Assembly (NCBI RefSeq): GCF_905220565.1
Contig: NC_059421.1
Location: forward strand, 5,723,501-5,787,500
Length of the DNA: 64,000 bases
Reading direction: 5' to 3'
Source: Melitaea cinxia
Taxonomy: Eukaryota; Arthropoda; Insecta; Lepidoptera; Nymphalidae
The notes under the pieces were generated by a model that was given only the letters and a program-made list of their open reading frames with translations, did not search any database and was not told the origin of the DNA. Position numbers and translations under genes: made by a program. Below, piece after piece: positions 9,233 to 20,599 of the stretch (the first letter of the stretch is position 1; every line of letters starts with the position of its first letter).

Positions 9233-10868
9233 GAGCCTTAATGACGGACCAGGACTACTACCTTTCAAACTCGGATCCATGAAACTAACTACACACTATC
9301 ATACATTTATACAGTATGTAAAATTGGACGACCTCGAAACTAATATTCATTCATTACAGACTCAACTGCTTGATTTTCGAAATCGAATGAGTAATGAAAC
9401 CTATAACTTATACGAGATTCAAATTAACTATCTTGCTAACAAGCTTGGCAATGTTTTAAAACAATTACATTCTCTAGAGCCTAGTGGAATAAATAGAATG
9501 AAAAGAGGTCTTATAGACGGGTTAGGTTCTATGATAAAAAGTTTGACTGGTAACTTAGATCACGATGATGCGTTGAAATATAATGAGGCAATTAGAGTAT
9601 TAGAAAATAATCAAATAAAGTTGTCATCTGAATTTAACAATCATATTAGTCTGAGCAAGGAATGGATGTTAAAACATGGAAATGTTATTAGACAGATAGT
9701 AGATAACCAGAATAGAATAAATAAAACCTTAGAGTTAATATTACAAAATAAGGCAATACAAAGTTTAACAAGATACGCAAATTTTGCCCAACTTTTGTCA
9801 TTAATTAGTGAAAATATAGAAGACTTATCTTTAGAATTATTAAGAATAGAAAATAGTTTAGCGTTTATCCATGCATCTAGTACACATCATTCAATGATAG
9901 ACATAGATGTATTAGAATCTATGATTTTAAAGCTAAAGTCAATTTATTCAGAAGAACAAGTGTTAGATTTAGATCTTAGAGAATATTATAATGTCATTAA
10001 ACCAGGGTCATATTTTGTGAATAAACAAATAGTTTTTATATTTAAATTTCCAATATATTCTAAAATAACTTATGATTTTTATAGACTATCAGTAGTACCG
10101 AATAAGCACGACCAGGCTCTAATCCCACCTTTTCCCTTCCTGGCAACAATCGAGATGTCGTTTGTGTACATGGAGGCTGAATGCCCGAAGTTAAAAAACT
10201 GGTACCTCTGTGAAATAGGAATTCATCATCAGCTTCACACCAAATCAGATTGTATTCACGAATTGATTACCAATCAAGCCTTACAAGAATCCTGCGAGTT
10301 CACCACAGTCACCTTAACTAGAGAAGCAATGGAGAAACTTGATGACCAACATTACGTCCTGTCCTTTCCTCGACAAACGAAAGCGCAGCTAATCTGTAAC
10401 CAGAAGGACTATACATTGCTGCAAGGAAGTTACCTAGCTACAATTCCCGTTGGATGTCGATTCAAATCGGAACAATTCACTATAGTAAACGATTATAACG
10501 AAATCAAAGGACAACCTCTCAAATTTATGAAAATACCCTATAATTCCGAAAAGCAGGCTACCAAAGCAATTCACGTTAACCTGAAGACCATTGATCTCCG
10601 GGGACTACACAACATCCAGGACCAGCTTATGATACAAACTCCTATCCAAATTGACGAAGTACGGGAAAACACTTTATACCATACTACAATTCCGTTCTAC
10701 AGTATACTATTGAGTGCAGGCGTACTTGGAATAATCGTGGCAACTCGACGTTATCTATGGAAACGTAACGACGTGAAAAGGAAGCAGCAGCCTTCGCCCG
10801 AGATCCTGCAAACATCTAGCAACCCTGATAATATTCCGGCAACATTTTCACTAAACGTGCTAAAATAG
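9204..10868 (+). CDS. env: Env glycoprotein, baculovirus-F-like
   Basis: 554 residues from the genomic ATG at 9,204. It resembles the class I fusion envelope family shared by errantiviruses and baculovirus F proteins: a dibasic furin-type site R-M-K-R at residues 98-101 followed by a Gly-rich, hydrophobic fusion-peptide region, a helical stretch after it (about 120-230), Cys-containing ectodomain, and a single membrane anchor at about residues 498-516 with a basic cytoplasmic tail of about 38 residues. As in F proteins the first fragment is short and the second long. The genomic start has no signal peptide, which suggests the true start comes from splicing to the leader (see the donor at 4,218 and acceptor at 9,178). 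No stop or frameshift is present. It overlaps the end of pol by 29 bases in a different frame. Confidence 0.9.
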   Translation: MTQLQEIRLESLNDGPGLLPFKLGSMKLTTHYHTFIQYVKLDDLETNIHSLQTQLLDFRNRMSNETYNLYEIQINYLANKLGNVLKQLHSLEPSGINRMKRGLIDGLGSMIKSLTGNLDHDDALKYNEAIRVLENNQIKLSSEFNNHISLSKEWMLKHGNVIRQIVDNQNRINKTLELILQNKAIQSLTRYANFAQLLSLISENIEDLSLELLRIENSLAFIHASSTHHSMIDIDVLESMILKLKSIYSEEQVLDLDLREYYNVIKPGSYFVNKQIVFIFKFPIYSKITYDFYRLSVVPNKHDQALIPPFPFLATIEMSFVYMEAECPKLKNWYLCEIGIHHQLHTKSDCIHELITNQALQESCEFTTVTLTREAMEKLDDQHYVLSFPRQTKAQLICNQKDYTLLQGSYLATIPVGCRFKSEQFTIVNDYNEIKGQPLKFMKIPYNSEKQATKAIHVNLKTIDLRGLHNIQDQLMIQTPIQIDEVRENTLYHTTIPFYSILLSAGVLGIIVATRRYLWKRNDVKRKQQPSPEILQTSSNPDNIPATFSLNVLK

Positions 10869-10878
10869 TCGCCGTTCT

Positions 10879-10889
10879 AAGGGGGGAGG
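10879..10889 (+). promoter_or_regulatory. Polypurine tract
   Basis: AAGGGGGGAGG lies directly against the start of the 3' LTR, where plus-strand DNA synthesis is primed in LTR elements. Confidence 0.9.
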
Positions 10890-11157
10890 AATTACGTAGT
10901 ACTATGATATGGGGATTGTCTACGTTGCATTTCATTCTATATTATTTACTGAGTAAAAGTGTCAATGCAGCAACGGCGTAATGTTCTCACGGATTTAGTT
11001 CTAATAATTATTTTTTGTAAAAGCGATCATTCCATATTCCCACATCGAAGTGGAATCATCGTTTATAGGTTTAATTGTTTTAATTAAAATATTAATAAAG
11101 TTAGTTTTAAAGTAATTTCGGTTTTTTTTCGATCTTCTGTCTGTCGCAAACGTAATT
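10890..11157 (+). repeat. 3' LTR, 268 bp
   Basis: Same ends (AATTACG/CGTAATT) and, on reading, the same sequence as the 5' LTR. AATAAA at 11,094-11,099 is the likely polyadenylation signal of the genomic RNA. Confidence 0.95.
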
Positions 11158-11161
11158 ACCT
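11158..11161. repeat. Target site duplication, right (ACCT)
   Basis: Second copy of the ACCT found at 3,765-3,768. Confidence 0.85.
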
Positions 11162-11180
11162 CTATAATATTAATATACGA
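11162..11180 (-). repeat. Helitron-like element, right part
   Basis: CTATAATATTAATATACGA completes the repeat cut off at 3,768; its reverse complement is the typical 5' end of lepidopteran Helitron-like repeats (TC...TATTAATATTATAGAGG). Confidence 0.55.
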
Positions 11181-11649
11181 GTAAATAGGATAGATAAACA
11201 AAAGGACATTTATTTTCAGATTACAAAATTTAAATTTTTTTATAAAAAGCGAAACTATAATAAAAGGCGAAATAGTCTCTTTACGTGATGAAATATATAA
11301 AAAAAAGCTTTTATTTAAATTAAAGAATACAATATGCGTGAGATCGAACACAATATTGAGGGTGCTACGAATAAAGTTATCAGAGATCTTTGTGGGGTTC
11401 GAGAAGTCTTTTTTATTATTTATATTTTATACGAAATGTTTTTTGCTAAATGAAAGCTAATTTGTTTTTTATTTTTTAGGATATTCTGAGCATTAAAATT
11501 ATAAATAGTATCAATTAGTTCAAGAAGCAAATGGGAATAAACGTCAAATATTTTTTTTTTCATTTTAAGTATTTTTTTGGTTTGGTTTTTATTCTTATTG
11601 ATAAAATCTTTGTGTTGCATCGTATTAAAAAAAACAATAATGTGTTTTT
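11181..11649. other. Gene-free stretch
   Basis: Very AT-rich with homopolymer runs; the Lys-rich open frame on the minus strand at 11,420-11,656 is low-complexity and I do not consider it a gene. Confidence 0.5.
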
Positions 11650-11998
11650 CCGTCATTTATGAACCGATTTTGATATATATATTTGTTGGAAAGAAGATAT
11701 CCCTAAGTTGGTAACATGATAAGGAAATCAGGATCTGATGATGGGATCCCAAAGAAATCGAGGGAAACTCTCGAAAATCCGCATAACTTTTTACTGGATG
11801 TACCAATTTTAATAATTTTTAGTTTAACTGAAAGCAGATGTTTATCACATTTAAATTTCATTGAGATCTGATTACAACTTTGGAGTAATCTTTGATAATG
11901 CGTATTTACTCCTGACTATTTTTTCGTCTACCTACGTTGTATTACTTGTCGATATAATTGAAGTCGGTTTTTCTTCGTTTACCTGCAAATACAATTAT
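11650..11998 (+). repeat. Family C element, partial
   Basis: Lacks the first end but contains 'gatgatgggatcccaaagaa', 'ctttttactggatgtaccaa' and the terminal 'attgaagtcggttttt..cgttt..caaatacaattat' shared with the copies at 19,588, 34,836, 40,170, 56,484 and 61,229. Confidence 0.75.
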
Positions 11999-12504
11999 AT
12001 TTATAAAAAATAGAATAACTATTTAACTTCAAACGCATATTGTGACAGACAAATGCAACTAATGTACACAATAGAGTATCGCTTCAAAGGAAATTATTAC
12101 CATTCGATGACGAAACGTCTAAATACTCGCTTGATGCAGACTATAACAGCGTAAGTACAAACCCACCCTATGTTATGCACTTCATTTTTTCATTAATATC
12201 CGAAACAAATATTAAACCTCATGGAAATCAAGGGAACTCAATAACGTCCAACCGAATCGTTAAATTGTATCAACGAATGTACCATCCATTCATTTCAACA
12301 GATTGTTCAAATACATAAATCTATTGAGCGCCGATGAGCTGGAGCACGCTTTTGTTGGAAGCTTCACGCACTGATCTGCTTTTATAATTTCGAGACATAT
12401 CCATTGGTGTAATGTAAACTTCGCAATTGTATCAAAATTGAACATACGTTAATACCTATAACTCAATTAAAAAAAAGACGGTGTGTAATTTAATTTACAT
12501 GGTC

Positions 12505-12720
12505 TGACGCGTTGGCGCAGCGGTCATAGAACTGGCTGTTGCGCTGGCGGTCGCGGGTTCGATTCCCGCTTACGACAGACATTTGTATCGGCCATATAGA
12601 TGTTTGACGTGGTCTGGGCGTTCTGCTTGTGTATTGTGTGCGTTTCCGGACCCCCAACACAGGTAAAAATCCTACTGGGGGCCGTTGAGTGTGAAGCGAT
12701 TATTTATTATTTATTTACTT
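12505..12720 (+). repeat. tRNA-derived SINE, complete copy
   Basis: The head has an A box (TGGCGCAGCGG at about 12,523) and a B box (GGTTCGATTCC at about 12,557) with a T-arm stem CGCGGGT/..CCCGC, followed by a tRNA-unrelated body ('ggccatatagatgtttgacg','tggtctgggcgtt','cctactgggggccgtt') and an ATT-rich tail. Other copies: 36,521-36,740 (minus), 19,003-19,140 and 28,055-28,170 (partial). Confidence 0.8.
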
Positions 12721-12995
12721 CTCATACATAAATTTGCCATTGACATCAAAATAGGAAGAAATTTTTATTTATGCACTTTCTTCACTCCCCATACAACAAT
12801 CCATTTACGTTAGAATATGAAATTATATTTACAAATCAAACAATTAACTTCAATGTCATAGAAATTAAAAAAAAAAAACCATTAATCATAGACTGAAGTA
12901 TTCAATTACTGATTTCGCTCAAGATCATTTTTCATTCATTTTGATTTGTCTAGAAATGTCAATAATGATATATGTTTGACAGTTCATTAATTGCA

Positions 12996-13258
12996 TTGAG
13001 GTAAGACAGCAGGAAATACCCTTCTTAAAATCTGGAGCAGTCTGACTGTGGATGTACCTCGATCTTACAGAAGATCACAGCTAAATAATACTGCTTTCAA
13101 GCAGTGTTATGTTCCTGTGGTGAGTAAGTTAACCAGAGCTCCTGGGGGATTAGGAGTAAGGTTGGCAACTCCTTGCAATGCTTCTGATGTCACAGGCGTC
13201 TATAAGCTACAGTGGCCGCTTAACATCAGGTAAGCCGTAACTAAATTAATAAACAAAT
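12996..13258 (+). repeat. Family D retroposon, near full copy
   Basis: Starts 'tgaggtaagacagcaggaaa', passes through 'cctcgatcttacagaagatc', 'ctgctttcaagcagt' (a short hairpin) and 'cagagctcctgggggat' and ends 'taagctac..cgcttaacatcaggtaagccgt'. The copy at 37,858-38,099 ends in poly(A), so the family spreads by retroposition. The open frame across it is not a gene. Confidence 0.7.
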
Positions 13259-13691
13259 AAAATGGGATGACGTCACCAATCCCATACAAAATAGATACGA
13301 CACAGTAAAGGTTCAATCTGTACGAGATTTATTTTTAATATGTAATGTATTGATCCTTGGTGGTGTGGGGCGTGAAAGGAAAGCATAGGGAAAGATACAA
13401 TATCGACAATCAACCTTAGGAACTCGTCACACCATCAACGATACGATATAGCGAGGTAGAGACACCTCTATCGAGTTAGTTTTAGATCGTATCGTATCAA
13501 GCTTAGTGTACATTGATCTTAATGTCTCCAACTAAACTGTATACCTGGATTTAAAGTAATTAGGTCAGAAACAGAACACTATTAAATAAATGTCGATCGT
13601 GAGTTTGTGCGGTCAAGAAAATAAATAAGCTTACAAACAAACATTACTGTAAACCATTTCGTAATATTGCTTCACAAATATTGTTTTTATT
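13259..13691. other. Gene-free stretch
   Basis: Contains an inverted pair ACGATACGAT (about 13,438) and ATCGTATCGT (about 13,488) but no gene or matched repeat. Confidence 0.45.
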
Positions 13692-13800
13692 TTATAATAA
13701 TAATAATAATAATTGTTTATTTGCAAGAACATGGTGTTGAAGTTGTACAAGATCGACATTAGTATAGTCCAACCATGTTCTACCTTACGGTGTCTAAATA
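13692..13800 (+). repeat. (AAT)n tract and LINE-like tail remnant
   Basis: A run of ATA/AAT triplets followed by 'tgtttatttgcaagaacatgg' resembling the tails of non-LTR elements; compare 2,215-2,240 and 59,745-59,960. Confidence 0.35.
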
Positions 13801-14002
13801 TTAAATATTTATGTGGTTCGATACAATATTTTTAACATTTACTGTAGTTTATTTATCATTGAATTATTAATACATTATTTAATTATTTATAGATTATTAA
13901 TATATGATATCATTTCTTCCTTAAATTATACAACCAATATTTTAATACCTCAACGCTTCATTACACACAACAAATCTTACTATATTTATTTATAATAATA
14001 AT

Positions 14003-14160
14003 ATTAAGCTAAAAGTTTTGTTTCTTTAAACGTGCTAGTCTCAAGAACTACTGATTCGAATCGAAAATCATTTGTTTTGGATAGTTCATTGCACAAGGAA
14101 GGCTATAAGCCTGTAGGCTATATAATATTTTAGTACCTTTTTTTCTCTAATTAACGCGGG
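14003..14160 (+). repeat. Helitron-like element, 5' portion
   Basis: 'tctcaagaactactgattcg' and 'aaggaaggctataagcctgt' are characteristic internal phrases of the Helitron-like repeats also seen at 62,250-62,370 (minus) and 62,914-63,080. Confidence 0.5.
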
Positions 14161-15388
14161 TGTCTCCGTCCTCTACGGGGCCCAGCCATTGCTTACCTCT
14201 TATAACAAATGAACCCTATACCACGTACAGCTCATAATAAGCACATTACACTAGTTACAATACAAAATGTAACAGTGTAAAATATTTTATTACAAGCAGT
14301 ACACCACAATCATATGTACAGATGCTAATAATAAGAAACACGAAACCTATAATACCTCGGCGTGAGCTCGTGGAACAATATTTGTTTTTCACTTTTAACT
14401 GCGCACCGTATTTCGCTCCCCTCCACGTATGATTGTACGTATATTGATGACGAAATTTTAAAATATATCTCTGGGATCAGTTTCCCCGGTTACTGATAAA
14501 ATTTATCTCCAACATAAGTTACGAAGTAACTTTATCAGCAGGACATAAAGAAGGCCTTAGGGCTTATATTTCGGCTAATAAACTGTAAGTTTTTGCTTTA
14601 AGGCTAAAATATCTGACAAATAAAGAAGATAAGAAGAGAGCGGGAAAAGGAGAAGGAATTATTATAGGAAAGTATCACTGTAAAAAATATCATAGTAAAT
14701 CTAATACTTGACAAATTCATCAGGTATGCATAAAAATGCTCTATCAAAAGTGTTTTTCAATCGGAAAAGCAACCTTCTTAAAAAGATATAGATTTCATAC
14801 CCAGTTAAACATTACAGTCAATAAAATAAACCATAATATCTTCTCACCATATCGGCAGTAAGGACAAGAAACTATCACAGTATCAAAAGTTTCACTAACT
14901 AGGTATAAGCTTTAAAATAGATTTAACTTATCAAACTCCATAGTATTGACAAAGAAAATTTCAGCGAGATACTTTAGTCCGAGTGAAACTGAGAGGAACT
15001 TGGTAATCTCGGTTGTGTACGGAAACTTTGTACCGCTATTATTAAAGTAATCTTAGCTTAAATTTCTAATTAGTTTAAATAATTAACGAACGTTCAAAAC
15101 AATAATGAATACTTGCTTAATATAAATGTTTACGTTTTGTAAACCTTATTCGATAATAAATTTGAATTTAGTAATGTTTTTTTGTGAAAACGATTATTCA
15201 CACTCAGAATAAGAGAAGTAATACGAACAAAACGAAAAATTGAATATCGTTCTATATTAATGCATTGAAAATACTGGTATTTTTTTACCACTTGGATGGC
15301 AAAATAAGTATAAAAATATGGCAAAAAATGTTTTCAATATTAAGTTGAGTTATAAGTATAACTCCACTTTATCTTATCATAACACTAC
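14161..15388. other. Gene-free stretch
   Basis: No convincing exon or repeat. Short open frames near 15,130-15,330 have no recognisable content. Confidence 0.45.
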
Positions 15389-15510
15389 TTTTGCTATTTT
15401 AGCGCTTTATGGTAAGTTATATCTGAAAACACCTTACCTCACAGTGATGCGCTGGGTTGACAGAGTGGGTAGGATCGGCGCTTGCGATGCTATTGAAGTT
15501 ACAATCGTCT
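15389..15510 (+). repeat. Family D fragment
   Basis: Diverged copy of the distal half: 'gtgggtaggatcggcgcttg' followed by 'cgatgct..gt..acaatcgtctata'. Confidence 0.45.
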
Positions 15511-16289
15511 ATAGGATTCGGAAACTACTTTCTGTCACGTGGACCGAACGTTGTTTGCCACACTAGAAGTAATAAAAAAATTAGTTAAGTTGTATTTAGT
15601 GGTCAAAGATGGACGTCACTTTTTTATCGAGGTCTGGGTTTTAGTGATTGGATTTCTGAATCTTCGGTACAGGATTAGTATTATACACCAGTGGGTAGTA
15701 TTCGATGAGTGGCGTTTTACAGCGTTTGTATATATATAGTATGTACGTGTAGTAATAGCAGCACAGTCAGGCGCTCTGTGTCATAAATTTTGATGTACGC
15801 TGAAATGAAGAGAGCTCGACTATCAATACTTATTATGGACATTGCGTGTTTTCGAATTAAATTTGTACTGTGACTTACATTTAAATTGTTCGCACCAAAA
15901 TATCGTACATTAGTGATATTTTTTTTCTCAATAAATCTTACTAATATTTTAACTGCGTAATTTTGTGATGATGGATGAATATTTGTTAGTTACTCTTTCA
16001 CGTATAACTACTGAATTAGATAATAGATAATTAGATATCTGATGATCTAGCTACCTACCTAGATATCTATTTTATATCCCAATTGTAGGACACGACTAAA
16101 AACACTCAACGAAAAACTTATTTCTCACTTCAAATATATAGTTATTCATTCGCAATATACACTTTTAACTACATTGAATAATTTATCACACTAATCACTT
16201 ATACGCCACTTATCGAGCAGCAACGCTAGCCGCACAATAATTAAACAATAACTGCTTTTTCACTTACAAATTATCATATTTATAGGACG
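15511..16289. other. Gene-free stretch
   Basis: AT-rich; no supported feature. Confidence 0.45.
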
Positions 16290-16670
16290 ACAATCCCGCC
16301 AATAGATGACAAAGATAGTGACTTACCAATCAGAAAATTGGTATTAACTATTCGGAAGATGATATCCTCCATCTTTATGCTCTTCCGGTACTTCAACAAA
16401 TAATAATCACATTAAGAACACTACAATCTTATGAAATTACAATCAATACAATCTTTTTAAATGATTAAAAGTACACATTTGAATGTTAATAGTATTTATT
16501 GGGTAACTACCCTACAAAACAAATAATAAAGATGGCGACTGACTAATCGTAAATTAATATTAACCATTCGAAAAATGGTGATGTTGTCTTTGTACTCTTC
16601 CGGTATTAAACGGAAAAGAGTAATATCAATAAAAAAATCTAATATTTTCATAATTGTTACAATTACAAAT
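16290..16670. repeat. Local direct duplication, diverged
   Basis: About 16,316-16,375 and 16,535-16,605 align as two copies of one segment: both read 'tgact..aatc..aaatt..tattaac.attcg.aa' and end 'ct.tactcttccggta' or the close variant 'atgctcttccggta'. Period is roughly 215 bp. No coding potential. Confidence 0.45.
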
Positions 16671-17954
16671 TTAAATTCTAACACAATTTTCCCACTACCA
16701 ACATTTGAATGGTAAATTTAACCTCTTATTTGTAAACTTTCATAGTAATTATTACAATGATTTATATGTAAAACTTTATATTTACCACGTTTGTTGTTGA
16801 TCGATTGACTTTAATTTCCCGATATTCCAGAACTAAGACAAGCGTCATGATCACGGGCGCACTAAAGTTTTTGCAGGTAGACGTTAAAAAATTTATGAGT
16901 AGCCATATAGGTCTACCCGCATTTTTTCGTATCGAACTCGATAAAAAAGGACCAATAAATATTTAAACATTTACCGCAGTAAGCGTGTCTCGCGGTAATT
17001 CTTACAAACACATGCAAATCATAAGATATTGTTTGCAACTATAACTTATTACAAATTTAATAGTTACTCTTTTACTATTGACGAATAACATAGTTTGTGA
17101 CTTTCAAATTTGGTCAAGTACAAACCCACGCATCATTATCTTTTAAAACGTAAATTTGGCGATAAAACTCTAATTTTTTTCTCGGCTTTTTAATACACAC
17201 ATGCACACATGAATGAATGGATCATTTCATCATGAAGATATATTTATGTTTCTTACTCTTGTCCACAGAAAACTGAACTGCTTGTAATAAAACTTTCTAC
17301 GTAGATAGTTTGTGATCTTGCAACATATAGGCTATTTTTTATCCTGATATGTGATCGACAATTACATGGATGAGACCGGAGGACTAGTAACATTGTAAAT
17401 TTGAACATGGATTTTTTTTTTTCATGGATTGCCATGAAATTTGGCATACACGTATCTGGGATTTCCGAAAAGGACACAGACCGTACTTTTATCCAAAAAA
17501 AATGTCTTCTTTCAAGAGTTCGTAGGGATTACAAAAAATCACAAAAATCACAATTCCAACTCTGGCAACTTTTCTATAAATGCAAACTCAAAAACCTCAT
17601 TACTACAACACGAATTTTCAAAAGAATCATCCATATAGTTCAAGTTTTAATCATTTATATATATTTTTAAATATTTTATTAATATAATAGGTTATTGAAA
17701 ATCGTTAAATAACTTATTTTGTCACTATATTGTAGGAAACAAAATAAATATTGTTCTTAATGTACGCCATATTATTATAAATATAATGTGACACAATGTA
17801 GGTATGCTAATTTTATTAAACATTCCGAAGTGCATCTCGAACTCAAAGATTAAAAATACCACGGATTGTTGTCTCATTTTATTTAAAATTAATTCACTTT
17901 CAATTGCTCCAGTGCTATCAACAGTATCAAGTAATATAAATTGTATTAATTTAT
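16671..17954. other. Gene-free stretch
   Basis: Nothing beyond chance open frames; two of these overlap on opposite strands at 17,253-17,670. Confidence 0.45.
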
Positions 17955-18115
17955 TTACAGTTTTATTACTAACAATCTTTTACCCGCGGCTTCGCTTGCA
18001 CCGAATTTTACCGCCAAGAATATGTGTACAAGGCTTCATGTTGATCGGCTAAGTAATTTTTGCGTAAAAGCGTAACAAACAAACAAAGATTCACATTTAT
18101 AATATTAGTAGGGAT
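17955..18115 (-). repeat. Helitron-like element
   Basis: Reverse complement starts TCCCTACTAATATTATAAAT and then 'ctttgtttgtttgt', the usual 5' end; the 3' part holds 'gcaagcgaagccgcgggtaa'. The expected CTAG end is not visible, so the copy is truncated. Confidence 0.6.
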
Positions 18116-18356
18116 AAGTATGGATTTCTAATATAGAAAGTTGAATAAATCTTCGTAAGAAGTAAATGTATAACTTTAAAGATAATTATAGAGAATTTAT
18201 AAATAAATAAAAAATATATTATAAATCAAAACTTTAATTTAATTTATTTATAACCATAATATTTAAATTTCTCATAGTGCGTTCAAATGTCAATATCATA
18301 TAATCTTATATAATAGTTGAGACAATTGCTTCTCAGAGTTTCGTATTTGTTAGCAG

Positions 18357-18431
18357 ATGGACCTAATCGCCGGATGCTGCGCCGAATCCCGAGTCGTTAG
18401 TAACGTGGGATATAACAACATGGAATCGGCT
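18357..18431 (+). CDS. Possible internal or first coding exon, unrecognised
   Basis: A 75-base open segment lies exactly between an acceptor (TTTGTTAGCAG ending at 18,356) and a strong donor (GTAAGT at 18,432). It starts with ATG and codes 25 residues beginning MDLIAGCCAESR and ending NNMESA. It is more GC-rich and CpG-rich than its surroundings. The first residues recall mitochondrial carrier repeats (DLIAGC) but the rest does not match, and I do not assign a family. No neighbouring exon could be found within several kb, so this may be a lone exon of a long-intron gene, a retained fragment, or chance. Confidence 0.3.
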
Positions 18432-18689
18432 GTAAGTATTGTATTATTAAAATAAAATTAAAATTAAATTCTTTCGTTTTTGAATCGTAATTTTAACAAA
18501 TTATAATTAGGCATATAATAATTTAATGAACAATTGATAACGTTAATGTGAACAAACTGTAGATTTAAAATGTAGGTGGGAAACAATATCTTTTGACAAG
18601 AATCGGTAAAAACTCGACAAGTTTTCGTTTCAAAACGGTTAATACAAATTACTTAACTTTATAAAATCAGTCATAGTTATTGAATAAAG
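18432..18689. other. Gene-free stretch
   Basis: AT-rich; would be intron if 18,357-18,431 is a real exon. Confidence 0.4.
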
Positions 18690-18960
18690 CCATTGTTACT
18701 AAGCGCATAAATATCACCACTTAGTATAAAACAAAGTCACTTCCCGCTGTCTGTCACTATGTATGCTTAGATCTTTAAAACTACGGAACGGTTTTTGATG
18801 CGGTTTCTTTCCTTAGATAGATTGATTCAAGAGGAAGGTTTATATGTATAATACATACATAATACGGTAGAGAAACACTGATAATTTCATAGGTTTCTAA
18901 CGTATGTTTTGTTGAAGATAGTATTAAGTATCAGCATGGCATCAGTGTGAAGTCGGAGCG
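18690..18960 (+). repeat. Helitron-like family E copy
   Basis: 'cttcccgctgtctgtcacta', 'cttagatctttaaaactacg' and 'ggaaggtttatatgtataat' recur at 41,190-41,340. Confidence 0.55.
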
Positions 18961-19002
18961 TGCCACTAGTTTGAAATATTTACAAACAAAATTTTCTAAC
19001 AC

Positions 19003-19140
19003 ACGTGACAATTTGTTTTGGCCATTATATAGATGTTTGTCGTGGTCTGGGTGTTAGTGCGTATTGTGTGTGTTCCCGGATCCCCGACACGGGAGAAAAT
19101 CCTACTGGGCGCCGTTGCGCGTGTAGCATTTATTTATTTA
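19003..19140 (+). repeat. tRNA-derived SINE, body only
   Basis: Matches the body of the SINE at 12,505 from 'tggccatatagatg' to the ATT-rich tail but lacks the tRNA head. Confidence 0.65.
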
Positions 19141-19587
19141 TTTTATATACAAAGATCGATAACAGTTATTACCGCCATAAAATCAATTTAGTATTAATTC
19201 CTTTTATTTTAAATTTACCACTAAAATGAGTAAGAAAAAGGCTTTAGTTAACTTTCATAAAACTAAGTACCTATTAATATTTCGCTATAACTATCTATGC
19301 TGTTCATTGTATAAACATTTACTTAAAATTCTTTTGTTCGAAAAAAAAACTGAATCAAAAAAGTCGACATCCATACATTGCAGGTAAATCCATGTGTATC
19401 CCTAATTACAGGGTTCTGTTTAAAAACAGTAGAGCGGTAAAAAATCGAGTCAAAAATGAAAGGTCTTGCTCTCGTCCGGTTGTTATGTTTGAGTTATTCA
19501 ACGAAATTTAAGGTTCATACCGATATGCACCGCAGGTGAGTCGCTATTTCTGGGAAATTATACAGAATAGTAAATACTGAACGCGTT

Positions 19588-20020
19588 TTTAACCGACTTC
19601 AAAAAAGGAGGAGGCTACTCAATTCGACCGTATATATTTTATTTTTTTATGTATGTTCGGAGATAACTTCGTCGTTTATGAACTGATTTTGATAATTCTT
19701 TTTTTTTTTGTTGGAAAGGAGATATCCTAAATGTACCTATCCTAATGTATGTAGGTACCATGATAAGGAAAACAGGATCTTATGATGGGATTCCAGAGAA
19801 ATCAAGGGCAACCATCAAAAATCCGAATAACTTTTTACTGGGTGTACCGATTTTGATGATTTTTAATTTAATCTAAGCCCAGTGTTTATCATGTGGTCAC
19901 ATTTAGATTTCATCGAGGTCTGATTAAAACTTCTGGAGTCATCTTTGATAATGCTGTATTACTTGTCGATGTAATTGAAGTCGGTTTTTTGTTTTCGTTT
20001 GCCAACAAACACAATTATTA
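19588..20020 (+). repeat. Family C element
   Basis: Starts AACCGACTTCAAAAAAGGAGGAGG and ends ATTGAAGTCGGTTTTTT followed by 'cgtttgccaacaaacacaat'. The AACCGACTTCAA start and TTGAAGTCGGTT end are inverted copies of each other. Confidence 0.8.
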
Positions 20021-20599
20021 TTTATAAATTATTATTTATTTAAAATTAATCTTAGTAAAATTGAAAATAAATGATGTGAAACATATTGTAAAACATAAAA
20101 CATATGCAAAAAAATATAGTATAGCAGAAACACTACGACGGATAAAACAAGAGCATACCTGTTTAAAACAGTATTACACAAGTACACTTTAAGAGAAAGA
20201 ATCCAACGAGACACGAAATTTTGATTCAGTAAAATAGATTAATGTATGACAAAGTTTTCGTGTAGTTATGACTTTACTTAATACTACTTATATATTAAAG
20301 CAGAAATGTATTTTTTTGTGTTACAACACATACATATGTAAATAAGTATATAATTAAGCTTTCCACTTATAATACGCGAATACAATAATATGAATTAGTT
20401 ACTCGTAAGAGCATCGAGACGATACGGCAATCGCAGTCAAAACGTATTCAGTGTGAAACGTTCTAAGCGTAACTAGTATAAATCGTACCAGTCATGCTAC
20501 TATCATTACGTAGAAACATTTGTTTGTTTTTTTATCAAAGGCATGAAATCAAAGACGTGTCGTAATAGCGAAAAATATCACATTATAATTTAGTTATTT
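20021..20599. other. Gene-free stretch
   Basis: AT-rich, no supported feature. Confidence 0.45.

Larger units (their letters stand above)
3769..11157 (+). mobile_element. Complete errantivirus (Gypsy-type endogenous retrovirus)
   Basis: A 7,389-bp LTR retroelement with, in order, 5' LTR, tRNA-Ser-type primer binding site, leader with a strong splice donor, gag, pol (protease, reverse transcriptase, RNase H, integrase), env, polypurine tract and 3' LTR. All three frames are open with no stop or frameshift beyond the normal gag-pol shift. The two LTRs read base-for-base the same by eye, and target duplications are perfect, so insertion is recent. Presence of a baculovirus-F-like env after pol and absence of a chromodomain place it with insect errantiviruses (Metaviridae) rather than plain Gypsy retrotransposons. 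Exact genus and closest relative need a search. Confidence 0.95.

Noticed and set aside
11001..11351. 116-codon minus-strand frame over the 3' LTR
   Set aside because: Its N-terminal part is low-complexity flank and the rest is antisense LTR, which also gives the frame at 3,880-4,077.
12523..12570. Functional tRNA gene at the A/B boxes
   Set aside because: No closed acceptor stem, and the sequence continues into a SINE body shared with 36,521-36,740.
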